Assembly (NCBI GenBank): GCA_023428365.1 | Contig: JAEYYQ010000441.1 | Location: 1 to 5,006 of the forward strand | Direction: 5' to 3' | DNA: 5,006 nucleotides | Origin: Pseudomonadota bacterium | GTDB taxonomy: Bacteria > Pseudomonadota > Alphaproteobacteria > Rhizobiales > Hyphomicrobiaceae | Part shown: positions 1-5,006 of the stretch, piece after piece | Numbering within the stretch: the first letter of the stretch is position 1 | How the letters are laid out: every line of letters starts with the position of its first letter | The notes under the pieces: model-generated | What the model was told of the DNA's origin: nothing | What the model saw: the letters and a program-made list of their open reading frames with translations, nothing else | The model's database searches: none | Translations under genes and position numbers: made by a program

Positions 1-645
1 GAGCAACTCGGCGGCCGTCGCTTCTCCGGGCGTCCAGGTTTTGCGCAGGCCACCGGCCCAGTCGGGTTTGGTGGGCAGCAAATGCCATCGCTCCAGGGCG
101 TCGCTGGCCGGATGACGTCCAGGTGCGAGGATCTTGGTGGGAGCTCGCTGCGGAGATCGCGGTGTTGTCTGGGACGCTGCCCGCCAGAACGGCGTGAAGA
201 CTTTGAACGGTTCTCCGGCTTTGGTTGTGATGGCGTCGGGTTCAAACAGAAGCGCGCCCGGATAGCGCTTCAATTCCACCCCGTTCGCCTCCAACGTCTT
301 TTGCAGGTGCGTTTCCTGTTTGCGCGCCCACGGCTCGTAACTGCGCGATGCGAAAATCGCGGTGGCATCGAGTTCCTTGGCAAGACGGGGCAGGATGTCG
401 AGCGTCGAGCCTTGCCGCAAAATCAGCCTGCTGCCCCGTTTACGCAGGTCAGCGGACAGCGACTTGATGCTCTCGTGCAGCCACCAGCGGCGCGCTCCGC
501 CTGACTTCCATGATCCAGCAGCCTCGTCGTCGAGGATGAACACCGGCACGACAGGTTGCCCGGTCGCAACGGCAGCCAGCAGCGCCGGATGATCGGCCAT
601 TCGCATGACGTGCCGAAACCAGACGATGACCGGTTGCTTCACCAC
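1..645 (-). CDS. phrB: Class I DNA photolyase / cryptochrome family protein, N-terminal part (3' end beyond window)
   Basis: Photolyases repair UV-induced pyrimidine dimers using FADH- and blue light. About 215 residues are visible, covering the N-terminal alpha/beta antenna domain and the start of the linker; the helical FAD-binding domain (whole family about 450-500 residues) lies off the left edge. Visible landmarks are VWFR near residues 8-11, PVFILDD near 40, GARRWWLHES near 55-65, SRSYEPWARKQE at 100-111 and GEPFKVFTPFWRA at 144-156, all in family order and spacing. The frame is closed upstream by TGA at 672-670. Two consecutive GTG codons (645 and 642) are the only good starts; GGAG at 657-654 is 8 nt from the first, so I prefer 645. 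The usual WFRxDLRLxDN motif reads WFRHVMRMADH, so the Asp is Val. Residues aligned with E. coli Asn108/Glu109, which contact the folate antenna, are Trp106/Ala107, so the antenna type is uncertain. Photolyase versus cryptochrome cannot be separated from this half. Confidence 0.93.
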   Translation of the reverse strand, partial: MVKQPVIVWFRHVMRMADHPALLAAVATGQPVVPVFILDDEAAGSWKSGGARRWWLHESIKSLSADLRKRGSRLILRQGSTLDILPRLAKELDATAIFASRSYEPWARKQETHLQKTLEANGVELKRYPGALLFEPDAITTKAGEPFKVFTPFWRAASQTTPRSPQRAPTKILAPGRHPASDALERWHLLPTKPDWAGGLRKTWTPGEATAAELL

Positions 646-665
646 AAGAGGTTCTCCGCCTGCCT

Positions 666-689
666 GAAATCAGCAGATGAGGTGATTTC
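666..689. repeat. 7-bp inverted repeat in the gap before the photolyase gene
   Basis: GAAATCA (666-672) and TGATTTC (683-689) are perfect complements around a 10-nt loop. They lie in the 73-nt gap between the second glucosaminidase stop and the photolyase start. No T-run follows on the minus strand, so it is not a convincing intrinsic terminator. It may be an RNA hairpin just ahead of the photolyase ribosome site, an operator, or chance. Confidence 0.3.
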
Positions 690-718
690 GCCAATGTGAC
701 AAGCGGAGAAGGGGAAGA

Positions 719-1753
719 TCAGCCGTTGCGCGGTTCTGCGCCAGGGCACAGTTTGAAAGCGCGGGCGAAGGCGTCGTTGCTCGATGGAAATTCGCCGATG
801 ATGACGCCGTTCGGTGCGTGCACACGGAGGTAATTGTCGGTCATCGAGCGCTCGAAGCCATCCAGCACGCTGAGCGCCGTGAACTCAACCGCATCGTTGG
901 TGACGTGCCGGATCAACATCGTTTTCTTGCCACCATAGCTGGCGGTCAGGATGCGGCAGGCGGTTGGTTCATGTCGTTGGGCCGCCGGTGGAGCAGCTGC
1001 CGGACGCGCAGGGATGGCAGCTGTGGCAGTCTGAAAAGACGGGGCAGGAGGAGGTGATCTGGGAGGAGCGCGCTCAGCGATCTGCTGGCCCGTGCAGTAG
1101 GTAGCCGCAAAACGCTGTGCGATGGATTCGATGGAACGACCGTAGGCGCGATCCACCGCCCATCGGCCGGCGAGATCCTGGAACGTCAGCGGACGTTTGC
1201 GTGCAATCGGCTCCGACAGTGCCAGAATATGATCCTGCTTCAGGCGCGTGCGTGGCGCGACGGGGGATGCAACGCGTTCTCCCGAATAGACCACGAGATG
1301 CTCGATCTGGCCGCGCACGCCGCTGGACACATCCGGGAAGCTATCGCCGGGCACGCCGCCACCCGTCGTCCCAATACCAGCGAAATTGTTCTGTCGCGGA
1401 TCGACATCGCCGCGGCGTCCATTCCCGCGCAGATACGTCAGGAAATTCGTCTCGATGACCATTTGATAGAACGCGTAGTCCCAACGCACGTTGAGAGCTT
1501 CGCCATGCCTCTTGTACCACGAGGCGATGTCGGCAAATCGGGGATCGAGATTGGTATTCCGGGTCGAAAGAAACGCCATCAGCCGCGCAGGCGTGACACA
1601 CGCCGGAACCTGATTGGACGGGCTGGTACGGATAGGCGGGGCTGCGGCTTCAGCCCCTCCGCCGGAAACGAGCGCCGCCAGGATCAGCCCGGTGGCAAAG
1701 AACGGCCGCCAAGCAGCAGCGACACCTCGCTGCCAGGACGATGATGACCTCAT
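719..1753 (-). CDS. Exported glucosaminidase-domain protein, second of a tandem pair
   Basis: The protein has 344 residues. A signal peptide (hydrophobic FFATGLILAALVSGG, likely cleavage after AEAA near residue 37) sends it to the periplasm. The catalytic domain (about 50-220) resembles the glucosaminidase/GH73-like fold, which cleaves N-acetylglucosaminyl bonds in peptidoglycan: WDYAFYQMVIET with candidate acid Glu101, then NNFAGIGTTGGG (122-133) and the GVRGQIEHLVVYSG helix. Cys52 and Cys220 bracket this domain and are shared with the paralogue, so a disulfide is likely. A short Pro/Ala-rich linker (221-265) leads to a C-terminal module bounded by Cys266 and Cys336. The ATG at 1753 overlaps the TGA of the preceding gene (ATGA), so translation is probably coupled; GGAAGG abuts the start, too close for an ideal ribosome site. 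The frame could extend to a TTG at 1975, but those extra 74 residues are Arg-rich shadow of the upstream gene. It is about half identical by eye to its neighbour in the catalytic domain. The bond cleaved is not proven. Confidence 0.88.
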   Translation of the reverse strand: MRSSSSWQRGVAAAWRPFFATGLILAALVSGGGAEAAAPPIRTSPSNQVPACVTPARLMAFLSTRNTNLDPRFADIASWYKRHGEALNVRWDYAFYQMVIETNFLTYLRGNGRRGDVDPRQNNFAGIGTTGGGVPGDSFPDVSSGVRGQIEHLVVYSGERVASPVAPRTRLKQDHILALSEPIARKRPLTFQDLAGRWAVDRAYGRSIESIAQRFAATYCTGQQIAERAPPRSPPPAPSFQTATAAIPARPAAAPPAAQRHEPTACRILTASYGGKKTMLIRHVTNDAVEFTALSVLDGFERSMTDNYLRVHAPNGVIIGEFPSSNDAFARAFKLCPGAEPRNG

Positions 1754-2925
1754 CCTTCCGGGCACAGCTCGAAGGCCTTGTTGAGCGCACTCGACTGATT
1801 GGCGAACTCGCCGACCGACTGCCCGCCCCTGGCATATGCCGCAATGTAGGCTTCGGTCTCGCGCTTTTCGGCGCCTTCGTTGACGTCCAGGACCGTGAAG
1901 TTCACGGCGCCGTCGTTGACCGACTTGATGATGATCGCCTTCTGGCCTCCGTAGCTCGCCGTCCAAACGCGGCAACCCGAAGTAGGTGCTGGTGCAATAG
2001 CTGTGGCTGCGCCGGTTGCGGCGCCGGCAGTCTTGATGGTCTGGCCCTGATTGGCTGCGGGCGGAACAGTGCTCGCCTGTTCGCTGATCGAATCTCCGGT
2101 CTGCTTGGCAATGGCCGCTGCGCCAAGACTTGAGCGCTGCGCGCTGCTCTCATTGCGAGCCTCTTCAATCGCACGACGCGCGATATCGGCGCCGGAGACT
2201 TTGGGCTGTGCAGGGGGAGCCTCGGCAACTGCCTTCACCGGCTGCTGCATGCGGGTGCCGCGCGCTTCGGCGACGAGCTCCGGACGCGGGTCGGGACGAT
2301 TGCAATGATTGTCGTAGAAGGCCTTGGCGATGGCTCCGACTTTACTGCCGTAGCCGCGATCTCCGGGTGCCCACTTCCGCGACAGATTACCGAACGTGAC
2401 CTGTCCCCGCATGCTCCGCTGCCACGACGTCAGGACGCCCCATTCCTGAACCTTGCGGGTGCGCTCCGCAACCGGATTGGGAATATAGTCGCCGGCGTAC
2501 AGGAGAAGATGTTCGAGGTGGGCCTTCACGCCCAGCGAAACGGTTGGGAAGCTTTCGCCCGGCGCACCGCGGCCAGTCGCACCCATTCCAGCGAAGTTGT
2601 GCTGTGCGGGGCGCACGTCACCAGGGCGGCCATTACCCTGCCGGTAGCTCAGGTTGCCGGTCTCCAGCAGCATCTGGAAAAAAGCAAAGTCCCAGCGAAC
2701 GCCGAGAGCCTCGCCATGGCGCATGTATTCGGTCGCAACACCATCGAAGCGATCATCGAGGTTGCCGTTGCGATCCTTCACGAACGACATCAGGCGGCCC
2801 GGCGTCGCGCACGCTGCGACTGTGTTGGAGGCTCCCGTCTTAATGGCGGGAAGCGTTTGCGCCTGCGCGGCAGTAGCGGTGCACGCGAGAAACAGAATGA
2901 GCGGTGCGGCGGCCCGGCATTTCAT
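1750..2925 (-). CDS. Exported glucosaminidase-domain protein, first of a tandem pair
   Basis: The protein has 391 residues. It begins with a signal peptide (K2, R4, hydrophobic APLILFLACTATA, AQA cleavage after residue 22), so it should be periplasmic. The catalytic domain (about 36-208) carries WDFAFFQMLLETGNLSY with candidate catalytic Glu88, HNFAGMGATGRG (109-120) and the GVKAHLEHLLLYAG helix, as in glucosaminidase-domain peptidoglycan hydrolases. Cys39 and Cys208 bracket it. A linker of about 109 residues (209-317) rich in Ala, Gln, Pro and Thr follows; it contains a charged helical-looking stretch (ADIARRAIEEARNES, 246-260). The C-terminal module runs from Cys318 through TASYGG to Cys388, exactly 70 residues as in the paralogue. 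This is the first gene of the pair: 208 nt separate it from the folB stop, so it probably has its own promoter. The only upstream purine run, GGGGA, lies about 12 nt from the ATG, a weak ribosome site. The precise activity is inferred from family resemblance. Confidence 0.9.
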   Translation of the reverse strand: MKCRAAAPLILFLACTATAAQAQTLPAIKTGASNTVAACATPGRLMSFVKDRNGNLDDRFDGVATEYMRHGEALGVRWDFAFFQMLLETGNLSYRQGNGRPGDVRPAQHNFAGMGATGRGAPGESFPTVSLGVKAHLEHLLLYAGDYIPNPVAERTRKVQEWGVLTSWQRSMRGQVTFGNLSRKWAPGDRGYGSKVGAIAKAFYDNHCNRPDPRPELVAEARGTRMQQPVKAVAEAPPAQPKVSGADIARRAIEEARNESSAQRSSLGAAAIAKQTGDSISEQASTVPPAANQGQTIKTAGAATGAATAIAPAPTSGCRVWTASYGGQKAIIIKSVNDGAVNFTVLDVNEGAEKRETEAYIAAYARGGQSVGEFANQSSALNKAFELCPEG

Positions 2926-2974
2926 GAGATGACGTCGTCCCCGATGTGCGGCTGCAACTTTCGTTAGCGATTCG

Positions 2975-2996
2975 GACCTGCATAATTATGCTGGTC
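2975..2996. promoter_or_regulatory. Operator-like 22-bp palindrome upstream of the glucosaminidase pair
   Basis: A perfect 12-bp palindrome GCATAATTATGC (2980-2991) is extended by GACC on the left (2975-2978) and GGTC on the right (2993-2996), with one mismatched T/T pair between, giving 10 of 11 symmetric pairs. There is no loop, so it looks like a dimeric repressor or activator site rather than an RNA hairpin. It lies 50-71 nt before the glucosaminidase start. Read on the minus strand it contains CATAAT (5 of 6 to a -10 box) and overlaps TTGACC at 2998-2993 (a -35 look-alike), but these two are not correctly spaced with each other. I do not know the regulator. Confidence 0.45.
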
Positions 2997-3016
2997 AACC
3001 TTAAGGGGAGGTTGAC
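2994..3016. repeat. 7-bp inverted repeat with 9-nt loop
   Basis: GTCAACC (2994-3000) and GGTTGAC (3010-3016) are perfect complements around TTAAGGGGA. The left arm shares three bases with the neighbouring 22-bp palindrome, and each arm places TTGAC on one strand. There is no T-run on either side, so a terminator is unlikely; a second protein site or an alternative hairpin in the leader is possible. Confidence 0.35.
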
Positions 3017-3034
3017 GTTCGCCCCGATTCGAAC
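3017..3034. repeat. 5-bp inverted repeat GTTCG/CGAAC
   Basis: GTTCG (3017-3021) and CGAAC (3030-3034) flank an 8-nt spacer directly beside the preceding inverted repeat. Alone it could be chance; it is noted because it continues a run of inverted repeats through this gene-free gap. Confidence 0.2.
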
Positions 3035-3051
3035 ACTGCGAAGAATGCAGA

Positions 3052-3109
3052 TATTTAGGGCGCAAGTTGGTACGCGCTGAGGAAGAATTGTGGCTATGCC
3101 GCCTAAATA
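3052..3109. repeat. 8-bp AT-rich inverted repeat TATTTAGG/CCTAAATA
   Basis: TATTTAGG at 3052-3059 and its exact complement CCTAAATA at 3102-3109 are separated by 42 nt in the gap between folB and the glucosaminidase pair. The spacing suits two inverted protein-binding half-sites four turns apart, or a long stem closing the region in RNA. There is no direct evidence for either. Confidence 0.3.
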
Positions 3110-3126
3110 GCGATTGAGAGCGCTAT
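3107..3126 (-). terminator. Weak hairpin just after folB, possible terminator
   Basis: On the minus strand, ATAGCG and CGCTAT form a 6-bp stem around an 8-nt loop, starting 7 nt past the folB stop codon and followed by only two T residues. The position fits an end of the pterin operon but stem and tail are weak, so read-through is likely or termination is Rho-dependent. Confidence 0.22.
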
Positions 3127-3133
3127 AGGATGT

Positions 3134-3547
3134 TCAGGGGGCGGACTGCAGCCGTAGGATCTCGATCCCGATCCCTCGGCAGGCCGGCAGCAGGTCCGGC
3201 TTTTCGACACGTACGCGGGCGAACACGACCCGCTTATCCGAAAGACACACCTCGGCGATGCGCTCCGCAAGCGTCTCGATCAGATTGAAGTGTCCGCTAT
3301 TGACCGTGCGCTTGATGGCCTGGATCGCCAGATCATAGTCGTAGATATCGCTAACGCGATCGCTGGTGCCGTCGTAGCCGTCGTTCACACGCAGATCGAG
3401 TGAGACGATGACGCGCTGTTCATAGCGGTGCTCATGCTCGTAGACGCCGACGCTGCCGATCAGCTCCAGGCCGTTGATGAAGATCCGGCGGACCTCGCGA
3501 CTCATGGCCGGATCCTGCGCGAGCGTCTCATCGCTCCAAGTGGCCAC
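3134..3547 (-). CDS. folB: Dihydroneopterin aldolase (FolB family)
   Basis: FolB converts 7,8-dihydroneopterin to 6-hydroxymethyl-dihydropterin and glycolaldehyde in cytosolic folate synthesis; many members also epimerise to the monapterin form. The 137 residues cover the whole domain (families are usually 115-125): FINGLELIGSVGVYEHEHRYEQ (23-44), where Glu39 aligns with S. aureus Glu22; SDIYDYD with Tyr71 (Tyr54 there); NLIETLAERIAE with pterin-anchoring Glu91 (Glu74); and VRVEKPDLLPACRGIGIEI with catalytic Lys116 (Lys100). The start is GTG at 3547: AAGGAG at 3561-3556 sits 8 nt upstream and overlaps the TGA of the reductase gene, so the two are probably translated together. A shorter start at Met15 (ATG, 3505) would give a more typical length but lacks that site. 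The extra 14 N-terminal residues are polar. Specificity for neopterin versus a related triphosphate (FolX) cannot be decided from sequence alone, though the Lys-Pro and length favour FolB. Confidence 0.9.
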   Translation of the reverse strand: MATWSDETLAQDPAMSREVRRIFINGLELIGSVGVYEHEHRYEQRVIVSLDLRVNDGYDGTSDRVSDIYDYDLAIQAIKRTVNSGHFNLIETLAERIAEVCLSDKRVVFARVRVEKPDLLPACRGIGIEILRLQSAP

Positions 3548-3555
3548 GTGTGCAG

Positions 3556-3561
3556 CTCCTT
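3556..3561 (-). promoter_or_regulatory. Ribosome binding site of folB overlapping the upstream stop codon
   Basis: AAGGAG is 8 nt before the GTG start and begins at the last base of the reductase TGA (read TGAAGGAG). It decides the GTG start and indicates coupled expression of the two pterin genes. Confidence 0.7.
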
Positions 3562-4301
3562 CATCGCCAAGCCAAATGCTGGCCGCTATCCAGGGCGATC
3601 ATCTGGCCCGTCATTGCCGGAGCGTCAAGAATGAACCGCACCGCATTGGCGATCTCCTGAGGGCTTGCAGGGCGCTGCAGTAGAGTGCTCTTCCATTCAG
3701 CCTCGAACTCTGCGGGCTTCTGATGGGTGCTCTGCAGAACCGGGCCGGGCGCAATGGCATTGACGCGGATGCGCGGCGCGAGCGCCTGTGCCAGCATCTG
3801 CGTCGCTGGCCAGAGCGCGGCCTTGGAGAGGGTGTAGGAGAAGAAGTCGGGCGTCGGCCGCCAGGCACGCTGGTCGATGATGTTGATGATGTTTCCCTCG
3901 GCCTCTGGTGGCAGCTGAGCGGCGATTGCGCGCGCCAGGAATACTGGCGCACGCAGATTTACGTCCATGTGCGTGGCCCACAGGTCGTCGGTCAGGCTGG
4001 CGAGATCGTCCCGCAGAAATTCCGAGGCATTGTTGATGAGGCAGGTAATCGGTCCGAGCGCGTCGTTGCACCGACTGACGAGCGCCGTCATGTCATCAAT
4101 GTTCGAAAAGTTGGCCGCGAACGCGGTGGCGGAATGCCCAGCTTCGCGTAGTTCGGTGACCAGGGCGTTCGCCTCGCGCGCCGATTGCCGATAGTGGATG
4201 GCGACCTGCCAGCCGTGTGCCGCGAGGTCACGAGCGATCGCCGCCCCGATGCGTCGCGACGCTCCGGTGACGAGGACTGTGCCGGCTTTCGCTCCTGCCA
4301 T
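3561..4301 (-). CDS. Pteridine-reductase-like short-chain dehydrogenase (PTR1/FolM type)
   Basis: This is a classical-size SDR of 246 residues (248 if the TTG at 4307 is used; residue numbers below count from that TTG). It probably reduces a dihydropterin or dihydrofolate-like substrate with NADPH in the cytosol. The Rossmann motif is TGASRRIG (14-21), with the extra Arg typical of PTR1/FolM. HYRQSAREANAL (38-49) closely resembles the NADPH phosphate-binding loop of Leishmania PTR1. NNAS (92-95) follows. The usual catalytic Ser is Asp145, 13 residues before Tyr158, with Lys162 completing YxxxK; PTR1 (Asp181/Tyr194/Lys198) and E. coli FolM show the same Asp and spacing. The motif AIAPGPVL (184-191) and the C-terminal TGQMIALDSGQHL are normal for the family. 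Being directly upstream of folB supports a pterin role. An in-frame stop at 4352-4350 limits the start; ATG 4301 has a weak GGA at 4312-4310 and is preferred. Alternative: a general NADPH-dependent SDR of unknown substrate. Confidence 0.85.
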   Translation of the reverse strand: MAGAKAGTVLVTGASRRIGAAIARDLAAHGWQVAIHYRQSAREANALVTELREAGHSATAFAANFSNIDDMTALVSRCNDALGPITCLINNASEFLRDDLASLTDDLWATHMDVNLRAPVFLARAIAAQLPPEAEGNIINIIDQRAWRPTPDFFSYTLSKAALWPATQMLAQALAPRIRVNAIAPGPVLQSTHQKPAEFEAEWKSTLLQRPASPQEIANAVRFILDAPAMTGQMIALDSGQHLAWR

Positions 4302-4686
4302 GAGCAAGGTCCAGAAATAGTGAGTACGCTGCTCCGGATCATGACCGGTTTACGACGTGGCTGCGACTCTCAAAATCTACGGCCGGGTAAGGCTGAACAG
4401 CGCAGCTTAGTTTCCCAGCAGGGTGAGCAGAGTTTGGGCAAAGTAACGTGGCCTTGTTGCTCGCTTTTTGCTCCGGCGATGGGCAAGAAATGGTCAAATA
4501 AAAGGAATAGTTGCGCCGGCGTTACATGGGCATTTCCACAAGTTATGCAGCCATGAAACGCGCTTGCTTAGATCAGAACTTTTCCATTTCCTAAGTGTGA
4601 CGGTGCCGTGACGAAGGGGGCATCTGGCGCGCAGCTGGTTCGACAATTGGCCATCGGTGCGCGAGTCACAAACGGGGGAAGACGAG
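4302..4686. other. Divergent gene-free region between the reductase and the putative porin
   Basis: About 385 bases between two divergent starts should hold promoters for both genes, but I find no pair of -35/-10 boxes with good sequence and spacing on either strand. TTGACC at 4497-4492 (minus) lacks a -10 partner. The only open frames starting here are either shadows of the reductase or very short (13 codons from ATG 4553, no ribosome site). The direct pair GTGACGGTGCCGTGAC near 4597-4612 is a minor internal repeat. The long upstream stretch may be a 5' leader of the porin mRNA. No RNA gene is recognisable. Confidence 0.5.
4674..4680 (+). promoter_or_regulatory. Ribosome binding site of the putative porin gene
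   Basis: GGGGGAA ends 6 nt before the ATG at 4687. It fixes the start, which is also the point where a typical signal peptide begins. Confidence 0.6.
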
Positions 4687-5006
4687 ATGATCGGTTTACG
4701 AAAACTTGGCCTCGCCATGGGCGTGGCCGGAACGCTGGCGGCTGGATTGGCCACATCGGCAGTTGCAGGCGGCAGCATCAAGGACGAGCCAGCTCCGGCT
4801 GGCCGTGAGTTGGCTTGGTCGTTCAACATCGGTGGCACCACCGACTACGTTTATCGCGGCATCTCCCAGACCTGGGAAGATCCGGCCGTCCAGGGTGGTT
4901 TCGATGTCACCTACGGCAGCTTCTACATCGGCACCTGGGCGTCGGTTGTTAAGTTCGCTCCGGACCGGTCTGACTCGGCTGCCGACGTCGAAGTTGATTT
5001 CTATGC
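4687..5006 (+). CDS. TorF-family putative porin, N-terminal part (3' end beyond window)
   Basis: About 106 residues of an outer-membrane beta-barrel protein are visible. A signal peptide (K6 in a short basic start, hydrophobic LGLAMGVAGTLAAGLATSAVA, cleavage AVA/GG after residue 27) is followed by LAWSFNIGGTTDYVYRGISQTWEDPAVQGGFDVTYGSFYIGTWAS. The TDYVYRGISQT block, the PAVQGGFD segment and the alternating aromatic strands ending YIGTWAS are the hallmark of the family named TIGR02001/Gcw_chp (TorF putative porin), usually about 220-260 residues. The rest runs off the right edge. Transport substrate is unknown; the family name is based on homology, and no gene in the window is clearly linked to it. 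It is divergent from the pterin operon, so they may share control region but there is no functional tie visible. I am confident of the family, not of the function. Confidence 0.9.
   Translation, partial: MIGLRKLGLAMGVAGTLAAGLATSAVAGGSIKDEPAPAGRELAWSFNIGGTTDYVYRGISQTWEDPAVQGGFDVTYGSFYIGTWASVVKFAPDRSDSAADVEVDFY

Noticed and set aside
82..504. Plus-strand open frame of 140 codons opposite the photolyase gene
   Set aside because: The opposite strand encodes an uninterrupted, motif-rich photolyase N-terminus; this frame has no family features.
1229..1744. Plus-strand open frame of 171 codons opposite the second glucosaminidase gene
   Set aside because: Low-complexity Arg-rich product, antisense to a supported gene, so a shadow.
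1754..1975. N-terminal extension of the second glucosaminidase gene to TTG 1975
   Set aside because: The extra 74 residues are Arg-rich out-of-frame translation of the first gene's conserved C-terminal module, and a proper signal peptide begins only at ATG 1753.
2881..2925. Lipoprotein signal in the first glucosaminidase (Cys15 after LFLA)
   Set aside because: The residues before Cys (FLA) do not fit a lipobox well, and a normal AQA cleavage site follows at residue 22.
2305..2967. Plus-strand open frame of 220 codons opposite the first glucosaminidase gene
   Set aside because: It is antisense to a gene with clear domain evidence, has no ribosome site or recognisable motif, and long antisense frames are common in GC-rich DNA.
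2970..2998. Promoter made of TTGACC (2998-2993) with a -10 box 17 nt further on
   Set aside because: The hexamer at the right spacing is CCGAAT, a poor -10; the better CATAAT is only 2 nt from TTGACC.
4553..4594. Possible 13-residue leader peptide in the divergent spacer
   Set aside because: No ribosome site, no attenuator-like hairpin afterwards and no run of regulatory codons.
4494..4841. Minus-strand open frame of 115 codons overlapping the porin start
   Set aside because: It overlaps the signal peptide and first strands of the porin in antisense and has no recognisable motif.

Overview
The window reads as chromosomal DNA of a GC-rich alphaproteobacterium, most likely of the order Hyphomicrobiales. 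This is inferred from codon use, the gene families (a TorF-type putative porin, periplasmic glucosaminidase-domain proteins) and the gene style, not from a ribosomal marker. I see no mobile element, tRNA, rRNA or CRISPR array. Five of the six genes lie on the minus strand. The sixth, at the right edge, is divergent on the plus strand.

In minus-strand transcription order, the right part (4301 to 3134) is a two-gene pterin operon: a pteridine-reductase-like short-chain dehydrogenase (PTR1/FolM type) followed 13 nt later by a dihydroneopterin aldolase (FolB). The aldolase has a GTG start and a strong AAGGAG ribosome site that overlaps the reductase stop codon. Together they suggest synthesis or reduction of a folate-like or monapterin-like pterin. 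A roughly 208-base gap (2926-3133) follows. It holds several inverted repeats, including an 11+11 bp operator-like palindrome, and probably the control region of the next genes.

The middle (2925 to 719) holds two exported paralogous glucosaminidase-domain proteins in tandem, joined by a 4-nt ATGA stop/start overlap. They share the catalytic domain and a C-terminal module of about 74 residues bounded by two cysteines; their linkers differ greatly in length. They are probably periplasmic peptidoglycan hydrolases or cell-wall-binding proteins. The left end (645 to 1) is the N-terminal part of a class I DNA photolyase/cryptochrome running off the window, 73 nt after the second glucosaminidase gene.

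On the right, a gene-poor stretch of about 385 bases (4302-4686) separates the reductase gene from the divergent TorF-family putative porin (4687 onward), which has a clear ribosome site and signal peptide and is cut by the window edge. The genes look mostly like housekeeping. The parts most worth a second look are the tandem glucosaminidases with their shared unnamed C-terminal module, the inverted-repeat-rich control region above them, and the PTR1-like reductase coupled to FolB.
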